Below, in pieces: positions 1 to 11,700 of a DNA stretch of 64,000 bases. Position 1 is the stretch's first letter; each line of letters opens with the position of its first letter. The DNA comes from Bugula neritina (lineage: Eukaryota > Bryozoa > Gymnolaemata > Cheilostomatida > Bugulidae). The stretch spans positions 3,751,001 through 3,815,000 of the forward strand of contig OZ037769.1 of the NCBI GenBank assembly GCA_964035545.1, in the 5' to 3' direction. Below the pieces are notes generated by a model. It did not search any database, had not been told where the DNA came from, and saw nothing but the letters and a program-made list of their open reading frames with translations. The position numbers and the translations under genes are program-made.

Positions 1-76
1 TCAGCAGTGTATATATATTAGTAAAGTCAGCAGTGTATATATATTAGTAAAGTCAGCAGTATATATATTAGTAAAG
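1..76. repeat. short tandem repeat, about 26-bp unit, three copies
   Basis: Three near-identical copies of a unit containing TCAGCAGTGTATATATATTA followed by GTAAAG run from the left edge of the window. The array may continue to the left. The stretch from here to 774 shows no convincing coding exon and probably lies in the intron before the CD225 exon of gene A. Confidence 0.75.
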
Positions 77-774
77 CCAGGAGCATTAAGTATTAGTAGA
101 GTAAGTTGTATGTTACACATTCATAGAGTATCAGGAGGTTATATATTTGTAAAGTCAGCGACTAACAATAGACTATTAGTCAGCTGCATGGTGACAATTA
201 CATATTCCTATAGTTTGAAGTTGGTAATACTGTACTTTTGGTAGAATAGTCAGTTATAGTTAATGTGTTATTGTAGCAATATGGTAGTTGCACTTTAGTT
301 AATGTAAAGCCAGTGATATTGTGTTTTAGTTCTGTCACATTGGAAATTGTAATAACTTGATAAACAGAATCATTTACATTATTATACTTGAAAGATGGTT
401 TCTTTTAACTAGTAATTTAGCAGTTCAACTAAAAAAATCTTCATGTGTTCCCACAGCTACAGTGTTCACTGTAGCAATAATTCTTTTTAATTATAAGTTG
501 TTAATATTGTGTTATATATGTGTTAGATGATGTCTGCCACAATAACACTGGGTGTGGTGATTCCTATCTGCATGCATTTCTGTTTTATAAGTCGAATCAA
601 ACAAAGCCAATCAATCGAATAGTAGCTAGAATAACTTTTTTATTTTTATAAAGCATGCATACCATGACATTTGAAAACATCCTAATCACTTTAATTGAAA
701 TGATGATTTTTAAACAATGTTTGTATAGTAACGCAGTCATCGTCACATTTTATATATTGGTTATGTGTTTGTAG

Positions 775-3700
775 TCTGAACACGCTGCCTCTAAGACCTG
801 GGTTATTGTTGGCATCCTATCAACCATCTTCTGCTGCTTTCCCCTGGGACTTGCCGGTACTATTATAGCTCACATGTCTAGGGAAGATGCTGCTAGAGGT
901 GATGCCGGCAATCACAGACGTAGACTGTGTCAGGCTAAAGCTCTCACGGGGACGGCTATTGGAATTGGGTGTTTGGCCCTCATTGCCTTAGCAGTTAGTG
1001 TGAGTAGCAAATTTATCAGTAGGAGTTGAGTATTTGTTATTTCATATAATTACGCTATGATATACAATTAAGGGTGCTTTTGAATTCCCTAAGCGTATCG
1101 AATCCGAAAGCGCCTTTAATGAAACAGATAACCATTATATAGAATAAACAACCACATTTATATTGTATTCAAGTTATTACCCTAGTTGTGTAATAACATT
1201 ATGACAGTTGTTTTCTTTAATAAATACGCAATACTAAAAAATCATGTTAACTTTTCTAACTTATCTTCAGTTTTACATTTACTAGACTGAAAAATGTTCA
1301 CATTTCTTTTGTAGCTTGGACTAATTTTTGGACTACTTCACAACCAGGGAAATGATTATGAGTATGAACCCATTCCTAGTTTTACCTGGACAGGTTAAGA
1401 ATTTAATTACAATGCATTATAAGGCTTCTACAGGTTAATAGCTAAACATAGCAAAATGCTGATTACATTTTAGCTTGCCGAAACATAAAATTTTTAACTT
1501 GAGAACCTACTAATGTCTAAGAATCAATAGAGAAGAATATTTTGTTTATCTTTCTTTACTGTCTGTCTCTCTTTGTGTTTGTCTGTCTGTATTTATGTCT
1601 GTCTGTTGTCTTTATGTCTCAATATTTTGCATGTCATTAGTCCCATATCATGAAACCAGCTCACCAACTAACTTCGCAACCATTGGGCTGATTAAATACA
1701 TGTACGTATATAGATGACAGTGTGGGCCAGTTTCTGTACAATTGTTTCCTAGGTGTTTGTGGTCAAACCTCACTTTTTAAAGGCAGCAATACTTTGTAGA
1801 TAAGGGAATCTACCTAGGTTGCTATGAAGATGATCAGTTTCACAGAGATGTTTCTGGTATTAACACGGAGTTTGAAGACGATAATGATGTTGATAAATGT
1901 GTCTATTACTGTGCATCACATGGTACGTTGACATTTTAAACTTTATAGCAGTCGGCAACCTTTTGCTTTACAACTACATAAATATATACACTAAGTTTAA
2001 TGGTCCAAAAATCTGTTTAAGAGTTAAGTGTTTGCTATTATCGTCATGGTAACCGGCAGTTTATTGTACAAAGACAACAGCTGTTACTATAACACATTAC
2101 ACTATTCTTTAAAATGTTTAATTAGTTTTAAAAAGATTAGTATACATTAATGTACATAAAGTAAAACTTAGGTTTCTGTTTTGATGCAAATAAAACTCAG
2201 TGTTTATGCTAATGAAAATATGTATTTTATATATTGAAATTTGGTTGAATTGCCAATGCTGCTTCACTTACTATATGTAGAGCACGTTGAAAGAATAAAA
2301 GAGTTCTTATATTTAATTTCTTATTTATAACTATGTAACCAGTTTTGACAGCTATAAAAATATCTGATAATATTATTAATAGGTACAAAAATATAATTTT
2401 TAGCTGTTGCATTTGTCAGTTTATTTACAGAAAGTTTTTGGAGATGAGATCAATTGATTTTTAGTAAAAATGTCTATCATATTCTACCAAAGTATATTTT
2501 GTCTAATTTGACTTCCTTTATTGACTTTTTAAATGAATTCTAGTCCCTTGTTATTATGATGTTAGATTTCCACTACAACATGTTTATGCCTGCATAATAA
2601 TACAATGAAAAAATGTTACAACATCTACAATAAACATTGTAATTTGTACACATAACTATTTAGCTATTATATATTTATTAATACAATCAGCACACCTATA
2701 TATAGTGTGATAGTTATATTCATATAACTACATCAATAGAATTATCACATAGACAACATAATTGATACAATAATAATATATAATCTGTGCAATGCATAAC
2801 TATATAAGTATTATATTTATTAGTATAATTGAAATTACAGGCTACAAGTATGCTGGACTACAGGACTACTCTAAATGCTACTGTGGTAACTCGTACGGCA
2901 GCAATGGGAAGGCATCTGAAGACTCCTGTTACGCAACTTGCCCAGGAAATGCGGACGAAATTTGTGGTGGTTACTTGAAAAACTCCCTTTACCGGACTAA
3001 CTTCATCGGTGAATATATGAATCTATAAAACGCATATCTTTCCTTTTCATCTTTTAAAGTATTTATATTTTCAATTCAAAATGAATAATATATACCTTTT
3101 ACGGTGTGAATTAAAGTGATGAAACTTTGCTTCGTGAGATTTTAAAAATGTTCGACATGTGACAAACGTTTTGTAATACTCTAACTATACTGTTTAGATA
3201 AAAAATTTCGCCTGACTAATGTTCTATGTCCTGAAACTATTGTAGGGTGCTTTTTTGATGACGATAAAAGATCTTTGAAGGAATATTCATATGTGATAAC
3301 ATCCGGTGATGAGCTGAAGGATTGTGTAGAAACATGTGGCTATGAAGGTTAGAGCTTGATTGAGCTTGAGTTTGGGAATGGCTTTTGATTCTGCTCTATT
3401 TACCAATAGAAATTTATATTTTTTATTGGCTTTTAAAAAAACACTGTTTAACGAAATTTGTGCTATTGCATAAAGGGACACATAAACCTTTCCCTTATAA
3501 ATTTATACTCAAACTCAAGACTTAACACATTCAAAAGCTATATTAATTGTTTAGGTTATGAATTTGCTGGTTTGCAAGATTCTAACAAGTGTTATTGTGG
3601 ACAAGATCCCAACAGATATGGGGAGGCCCTTGCAACTGAATGTAATACATCGTGTGCAGGAAATCCCGAGTTAACGTGTGGTGGCACCTATAGGAACTCA

Positions 3701-6343
3701 GTCTACAAAACCTCCACCATTGGTCAGTAACTATCAATATGTCAATTTATTTCTTTACAATACTAGTTATGCATAAGATTATTATTTGCCCATTTTTATT
3801 TTTGTGATTTTGAACATTTAAATCATTGAAAGCAAGTTTGTTGTACTTTAAGTTTTTTAAAAATTTAAAACTTGACAAGAAACTTTTGCTAAGCTCTGAA
3901 ACTATATCTGCCTCCAGCAACTTATATATCATTTTAGCTATGAATTAGCTGAAGTTTCTAAAAAATAATAAAACTTATTCAAATTTGTCTTTTTCTGGTA
4001 TTGTTGTAATGTTGACGTGTACCAAGAATTTTTTTATAGAACTCAACTCAACTTTTAATACTTAATTAAATGGCTATTTATTTGTTTAGACACATATTTT
4101 GATTTCTAGCCTACTCAGGGGGACACAACTTAGGTTGTTATACTGATAAGCCTAGTGACAGAGATTTGACTGGGTACTACATATACCTACCAAATAACAA
4201 CAGCGTCAATCACTGTAATGATATCTGCTCTGCCCGTGGTAAAGTACTTATAAACTTTAAACTCCAAATATAGACTTAGTTTTCACAAATACAATGCAAA
4301 TCTTGTAGCTAAACATTCATAATATGCAACAAAACTAACAAACCATATCGTTTACAGGCTTTCAGTATTCCGGTGTCCAAGGCAGCAATGAGTGCTTCTG
4401 CTCAAGAAATTATGGCAGTCACGGCATCGTCCTTGAATCTTACTGTAACATTAGCTGCTCTCTCTATACATGGCAGAAATGTGGAGGAAATGTGAGAAAT
4501 AGGGTGGCTAGAACCAACTACTTGGGTAATGTGCTTCAATATTCTTCCTCGTGTAATCGATACTTACGTATAATAATAAGTGACTTATAAATTACATACT
4601 ATTTCATGTTGAACCAAATGTTTGAAAATGAAATAATTGGAAAAGATGAAATTAAAAGATGCAATTTTAGACTTGACTTTTGTCTTATTAAATTTGAGAT
4701 TTACAGTACATGTGTGGTTAATTTTGTTGTGTCATGTTATTATTAGGTATACGTTTTCAGAAATCAAACTATAAAAACTTTTGAACAAATCAAATGCCTC
4801 TGAATAAATTATTCCTTTACTATTCAACAGTGCAACGGGTCTTGTATAAATTTGACACCAATGATCATAGTCATATAAGCTCAACAGCGTTTATTGAAAA
4901 AAAGCCTTTAGAGACTTTTAGTTACTATATATGCTTATCTGGAATATATTGACATAATTTCTCTTTGCTTTAGTAAACCTATAATGCAGTATATTAATAT
5001 ACAGTATTTCTTTTAGCAAGTTTTCTGTAAACAATTTAATTAATTCCTTTTACAACATTTTTTTAGGTTGCTTTGAAGATAACCTTTCTCACAGAGCTTT
5101 GAATTAATCTGTATTACTGGACAGAGGCTTTCTCCCTGATGACTGCCGGCTAGCTTGTGAAAATCAAGGTAAATTATCAGATGTCTCAGAGTCTGATATT
5201 ACCATAAAGTATGTTCCTGCTCCAAAGTTCAATAAATAGTAGCATGTGCACTAAGTATAGCAGCATGTGCACTAAACAGTAGCATGTTCACTGAATAGTA
5301 GCACGTGCACTAAATGATAGCATGTGCACTAAATAGTAGCATGTGCACTAAATTATATAGCATGTGCACTAAACACTAGCATGTGCACTAAACAGTAGCA
5401 TGTGCACTAAATAGTAGCATGTGCACTAAATAATAGCATGTGCACTAAATAATAGCATGTGCACTAAATATAGCAGCATGTGCACTAAATATAGTAGCAT
5501 GTGCACTAAATAGTAGCATGTGCACTAAATAGTAGCATGTGCACTACACAGTAGCATGTGCACTAAATAGTAGCATGTGCACTAAATGATATAGCATGTG
5601 CACTAAACACTAGCATGTGCACTAAACAGTAGCATGTGCACTAAATAGTAGCATGTGCACTAAATAATAGCATGTGCACTAAATAATAGCATGTGCACTA
5701 AATATAGCAGCATGTGCACTAAATAGTACCATGTGCACTAAATAGCAGTATGTGCACTAAATATAGTAGCATGTGCACTAAATAGTACCATGTGCACTAA
5801 ATGATAGCATGTGCACTAAACAGTAGCATGTGCACTAAATAGTAGCATGTGCACTAAATAGTAGCATGTGCACTAAATAGTGTCATGTGCACTAAATATA
5901 GTGTCATGTGCACTAAACGAAAATGAAAACACTTGGTTTTTATTTATAGCTCATAAAAAGAATTTTCAATGCTCATATATAAAAATGATTTGTGAAATTT
6001 TATTAGCTTTCATGGTAACTTTATTTTTAAATTATAAAAAATTTATAAATTAAATTTTAGATAAGTTCATTAAAAATAGTATTAACATGAAAAAGTTGGC
6101 TTGTTTGGCTTAATAATTAGTATTAACCAATTGGAACACTCTATCTGACATTGTTGTGCAGGTTATTTCTTTGCTGGGATACAGAATGGAGACCAGTGCT
6201 ACTGTGGATATGATGTTAACAGGTACAAACAGATAGATGATGCAAAGTGTGACGTACCCTGTATTGGTGACTCTGACATCATGTGTGGAGGTTATCTTAG
6301 AAACTCTGTATACAAAACATTTATACCTGAAATAGTTTATTAA
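775..6343 (+). CDS. Gene A: CD225/dispanin-WSC fusion protein, 5' partial, in-frame stop in the fourth WSC domain
   Basis: Ten exons are seen: 775-999, 1315-1393, 1800-1922, 2841-3008, 3246-3347, 3555-3722, 4110-4238, 4358-4525, 5067-5168, 6162-6343. The first encodes a CD225 domain (WVIVGILSTIFCCFPLG, then an acidic/basic loop SREDAARGDAG, then a second hydrophobic helix). The second completes that helix and gives a short linker. Exon pairs then form four WSC domains, each starting with a GCY/GCF motif and ending with CGG..N S. Nearly all joins are phase 1 and the exon lengths sum to 482 full codons. TAA at 5105-5107 breaks frame in the first half of WSC4, although the following WSC exon is intact and ends at TAA 6341-6343. 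The product is probably a membrane protein with external WSC repeats. The N-terminal exon lies left of the window. The stop could mean a truncated protein, a young pseudogene or a sequencing error. Confidence 0.8.
1068..1119. repeat. small hairpin repeat, copy 1
   Basis: The left arm TTAAGGGTGCTTTT pairs imperfectly with the right arm GAAAGCGCCTTTAA around a short loop. A longer, better-paired copy is at 26413-26479. Both copies sit in introns of CD225-WSC genes and include GAATCCGAAAGCGCC. It looks like a miniature hairpin element. Confidence 0.55.
5232..5920. repeat. 19-20 bp minisatellite (AGTAGCATGTGCACTAAAT)
   Basis: More than 30 tandem copies of AGTAGCATGTGCACTAAAT with small variants (ATAGCAGC, ATAGTGTC spacers). 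The unit holds the palindrome GTGCAC. It fills the last intron of gene A, directly after the exon that carries the premature stop. Confidence 0.95.
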
Positions 6344-6429
6344 ACAGAGATGGCAGACTCAACCATTTAAGCAGGGTGATAAGTTTTTGGCTTCCTCATA
6401 ACATTATGTGCTCAGAAATTGCTTTTTGT

Positions 6430-6435
6430 AATAAA
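6430..6435 (+). terminator. poly(A) signal of gene A
   Basis: AATAAA lies about 87 bp after the terminal stop codon of gene A, at a usual distance for 3' end formation. Confidence 0.6.
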
Positions 6436-6966
6436 TATACTTTATGTTTTTATATAATAGATTGTTTTTATAATATTTTTGTAGCTATGTAATATTAATA
6501 GTGATAATTTTTGTTGATGACAAAATAAGAATTATGCTCATTGGTTGGCAGTATTATATAAGGCAAGAGTGAATACTATATATAAACATATTATGTGAAT
6601 ATTATAGTATTTACACTTCCTACACATTTGTGCAAATTTTATATGCTTAGGAATTCATAATTCTGTTTTTTTATCTTTTTAGTTTTGCTGGCATTATTTT
6701 ATATTTCAAAGTTTTAGCTTATTTTTAGTGGGAATTTAATATATTCAAGTTGTTATACTTAACTTTTTGAGTTTTAAAAATATAATATTATCAAGCCAAT
6801 AATTATATAATAACAGATTGATCCAAAATAAACTTCTAATAAAAATCAAGATATGCAATGAGTATTTGTTTATAGATGCAGATTGAGATATTTTTTAAAA
6901 ATTTTAATCAAAAACCGTCCAATTACTATAATTCACAGAATATTATAGAGATGCTACATAAATGAG

Positions 6967-6967
<1 letters not shown>

Positions 6968-7046
<79 letters not shown>
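6968..7046. repeat. (AT)n microsatellite
   Basis: An uninterrupted AT dinucleotide run of about 78 bp. Confidence 0.95.
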
Positions 7047-7670
7047 CTAGACTAGCTTATGACAATAAAATGCTCCATAATCTACAAACACCATACATAG
7101 CTGCAGCCAGCTCATATAATTAGGTAAACAAATGAAAAATCTGTGAATTTTATTTTACTAATGACGGGAGAGACTTGGTTTATACTTTGCACCTTGGGGT
7201 TCTTAAAAAGATAAGTTAAGTTATTTAGTATACTTATAATGTTAAATATGTAGTGTGCGAATGTTAGTGTGCATGATGGTGCAAGCATTGATGTGTGCAT
7301 CAATGTGTGTTAGTGAGTGTGTGTCTGTGTGTAATGCTATTCTAGCTCACTTTGAAAACTACTTGCAGTAGAATAAAGCTATTAGGTAAAGCTAAATGAA
7401 AAATCAATATATTTATTTAAAATCTTGAAAACTTTTTTGAATAGTTCAAATATTTGCATGAATATCAAATAAACAATGTTATTTGAATAAAGCCTTTCTA
7501 TAAAGAATGCTTTGTGTTTGTTAACTTGTTCAATATAACTGTATAATTTTAGCACAGGCAAGAGCACCTTTGCTAGTAGTTTTTAGTCTTTTAGTAGACA
7601 TATGTGATTATTGTACATTTTAATAATAACGCATATGCTATTAGATCTTAAAAGGTGATCAAATCGAATA

Positions 7671-7720
7671 CCAACCAACCAACCAGCCAGCCAGCCAACC
7701 AGCCAACCAGCCAACCGACC
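7671..7720. repeat. CCAA/CCAG tetranucleotide array
   Basis: Repeats of CCAACCAG and CCAG, about 50 bp. The reverse frame gives a low-complexity GWLVGWLAG peptide that is only a by-product of the repeat. Confidence 0.9.
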
Positions 7721-8705
7721 AATTTTCAGTTTTATATCAAAATCAGGTGAGTCTCCTATTTTGTTGAACAACAAATTTATTTAGTTATATGTATTCAATC
7801 ATATATATGACTATAAATAAGAGAGGATAATTAAATGCTGTAAGATTTCAGTCTTATATATTCTAGCTTAGCACAACTATATTTCTCAGACTAGTGTTAT
7901 AGTATTATAGCTCTCAGACTATATAGTAAGATCTAGCTACCAATCTGCATGGCAGTTTATACACTCAAAGTGGTTTATGAATATTTATTAGTTTAACTCC
8001 GGAGCTCTATTAAGTAAACAGAGTTGTCCTTTCAAATAACTTTATCTACTGACCGAAGGTTTTTTTTTGTAATTCATTGAAAATGCTATTAAGTACTCTA
8101 TAGGGAACATTGTTTAAGTTGCCACATTTTTCTTGATCAGTATGACTATTATGTGTTTTAGTTTATTTATAGTCATAATTAAAAGCTTATAGGTTAAACT
8201 AAATGTTATTAGCTAGAATTGCTTTACTACATTACTTTTAGATTAAGTTTTAGATAAAAAAAACAGTGAACTATTTGGACAAAATCCTTATAAACCTGAC
8301 CAAAACCTTAGGCAAGTAAATGATAATATTAAATAAAATAAAATAATCACTAAGATTTTGCAAGAAAGTCAGGTGAAACTAAGTTAAAAACTTTCCCTGT
8401 GTTGTCAATTGCTGGTATTTCTTGAATCTTGACATTTTGAAATATTCACTACTGCTTCAAAAGTTAATAGAAACTATTCAATAGCTTATGTATTTGCTGC
8501 GCTAATTTAATTTGTAGCTTAATGTAAATAAGCATTTTCTTGCATTCAAATAAGAAAAAGACTTTAATAAAAAAAGAACTCTCACTTAACACGCAAAACA
8601 TACAATACATGTACACACAACACAAAAACACAATACGTACACACAACACATAAAAACATTATTCATCAGCGCTTTACTGAATTATTGACAGCTTCCTGTA
8701 GAAGT

Positions 8706-11700
8706 ATGACCTCATCACCAACCACCGCAGCAGACCATAAGATGATGCGGAAACTTCCACCTATTGATAGTCTACCTGCCCAAAATGGTGGGCCTCTTTA
8801 TTCATCTAATGAGCTGACAAATAACAATCAAGATCAAACAGTTGCCATGGCAACAACTTCCTTCTCGGCCCAAGCAGTGCACTCAGAGCCTCTATATGTT
8901 CAAGCAACTTCATGTCAGCCAATATCGAAGGTTTGCCCATTTAATATATGTGTGGCGTGTGGCGTGTGCGTATGCGTGTGTATAAATATATTAAAAGTTT
9001 GATTTGGGAGTCAACATTTTATACAAAACATGGTTTGTTTTCAGGCTGAAGAGTCGGAATCTCTCACTTGGATCTTGGTCGGATCACTTGTGGCTGTAGC
9101 CTGTTTCCTTCCACTTGGTCTCCCAGGTGCTATCTGTGCTTGTGTAGCTAAAGGAGATGCTAAGAAAGGCAATGCTGCTGGTTTTAGAAGAAAGTTACAA
9201 ACAGCTAAGATACTTTCAAGCGCTGCTATTTGTTTTGGAGTAGCTGGCATCATTGCAGCTGGAGCATCGGTATAATTATTTAGCGTACCAAAACTATATC
9301 GTAGTCATAGTGCACTGTTCAATAATTATTTTAGCAATGATGCAGCTATTATATATTTTTGAAAATATCGCAATTATGACAATATTATAAAAAAAAATTC
9401 AAAAATGAAATTATGTTATATATTAATTTATTGATATTAAAACAAAATTCAAGTATGTGAAGCTCCTTAATATTTGAAAAATAACAAAGTTTAGCCAAAC
9501 CTTTATATTTCATAAAACTAAAGAATGTTTATACCTGAATCTACAGCTCGAAATTATTTTCTCACTAGAAGTCATTAAGTCTACCAATAATAAGTTTAGA
9601 GATATTTGGGTGTTGCAACCACAGTCACATTACCATACTCATGTTCTCTACAACAACATTCATCCTTGACCTTTCCAATTATCTGTGTCAGCTGACATAA
9701 TTGTATTGATGCAAGGAATGTTGATGTTATGATGTTTCAGCTAGGATTGATATTTGCCTTTATTGCTAGAATTAACAAGGAACCAACCACTGACTATTAC
9801 TATGAGGAGCCTCTACAGTGGAGAGGTAAGTTGGAGTTTATTTCATTATCATAATAAATTTATATGAAGAAACAGAGCTAATTGCTGACTTTGTTTATTT
9901 TATTTACTAAATGTAAATTTCTTAGAAATTTTAGAAATACTTTCTATAAATTGTGTTGCTTCTATGCAAGTTTTGTAAAAAGAATCTTGTGATTATGCAA
10001 CTTTCATCTTTCAACTTTCTGCATAAGACAAATAAGAAAAACTAATTTTTTTGGCATAAAGATTAGGTTTTGAGTTGAAAGAAATAGAATGACTATATTA
10101 TAGGAGTAGAATGTTGATCCTTTTCGAATGATTTTATTACCTTCTGCTTCTTCTTGCAACTATTAGGAAACCTGCAGGCTGATTGGCCATTCCAAAATTT
10201 TATAATAAAGATTTATTACAATATTCAAGTTATACCTGCTGTCTTAAAACTGCTAGCCATTGAAATAACCAACTATATTCATACAGTGATTCAGCATTTT
10301 TTCATAAATTTTGTCATCCAAAGTTGCATCAATTTCAACATCTTACAAATAGGTAAGGCATTTTGTTAAGGAACAGCTTGACAAAATGACAGTTGAATAC
10401 ATGCAGTATAGTAACTTCCTAAAGCAGCAAAGTGAAATTTATTAGTTATTATTTTAGATGAAGGAATATACATGGGCTGCTATGCAGATAATATGACTGA
10501 CAGAGATATCTCTGGTGTTTATATAAAGTTTGAAGCTGACAATGAGGTTTCAAAATGCACCAATTTCTGTGCTTCAAGAAGTATGTAAAACAAATTTTTG
10601 TATTTCAAATACATCAATTTTAGAGCTTTTTAACATCAATGATATATATAAATAAATATACAATATAATAAATATATATACGATGATAAATATATAATAT
10701 AATAAATATATAATATAAATGAACATATGATATAATGAATATATAATATAATAGATATATAATATAATAAGTATATAATATAATAGATATATAATATAAT
10801 AAGTATATAATATAATAAATATATAACATAACAAATATATAACATAATTAATATATAATATAATGAATATATAATATAAATAAAGATATAATACAATAAA
10901 TATATGACATAATAAATATAATATAACATAATAAATATGTAATATAATAAATATATAATATAATACATATATGATATAACAAACATAAATTATAATGAAT
11001 AATATGATAAATATATAATATAATAAAGATGATGTATATATTTGTATCTGTAGAATACAAGTATGCAGGCTTGCAAGATGCTGTCTACTGTTACTGTGGT
11101 AACTCCTTTGGGAAGTACGGCAAGGTTGATGAGAGTAACTGTACCACTAGTTGCCCCTCAATTGACTACTATAAGTGTGGGGGATATCTTAGTAACTTAG
11201 TCTACAGAACCAACTATTTGGGTGAGTGTTTTAATGAGTCCAGCGTAATTGTAGCTATGTAAATATAAACTCAATCAAAAGAGTAGTTTAATGAAACATA
11301 TTATATATAGTCTTTCATGTTCTATAGTTTCAAAAGTCAAGCAGAAATGTTAGTATTTTTTTGATTTAAATATGAAGTAAAAATTAGCATCGTGTAGAAG
11401 TTACTGTACAATTAAATTTTGTACCTGCATTTAATTTTAAACAATATACGAACATTTACCTAGTATTTAAATGTATATGTGTGCATATCTGTATATGAGT
11501 GTGTATATGTGCATGTGCGTATAATTATATGTGTGTATATGTGTGTATGTATATATATATGTGTGTGTATATATGCGTATATTATATATGTGTGTGAATA
11601 TGCATGTGCATGTGCGTGTGTGTATATACATATATGCATGCATATACATACAAGTATATGCGTGTATATATGTATATATATGCGTGTGTACATACGAGTA

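Larger units (their letters stand above)
6436..8705. other. intergenic region A-B
   Basis: No exon is supported. The region is AT-rich and holds an AT microsatellite (6968-7046) and a CCAACCAG-type array (7671-7720). Gene B begins at its right end. A 5' untranslated exon or promoter of B is probably here, but I could not fix it. Confidence 0.6.

Noticed and set aside
5232-5920. Regular direct repeats that might be taken for a CRISPR array
   Set aside because: Units are contiguous, without unique spacers of constant length, in a eukaryotic intron. It is a minisatellite. The same applies to 57960-59033.
10574-11060. Several long reverse-strand open frames of I, Y and L
   Set aside because: They are translations of an AT-rich tandem repeat in several frames at once.
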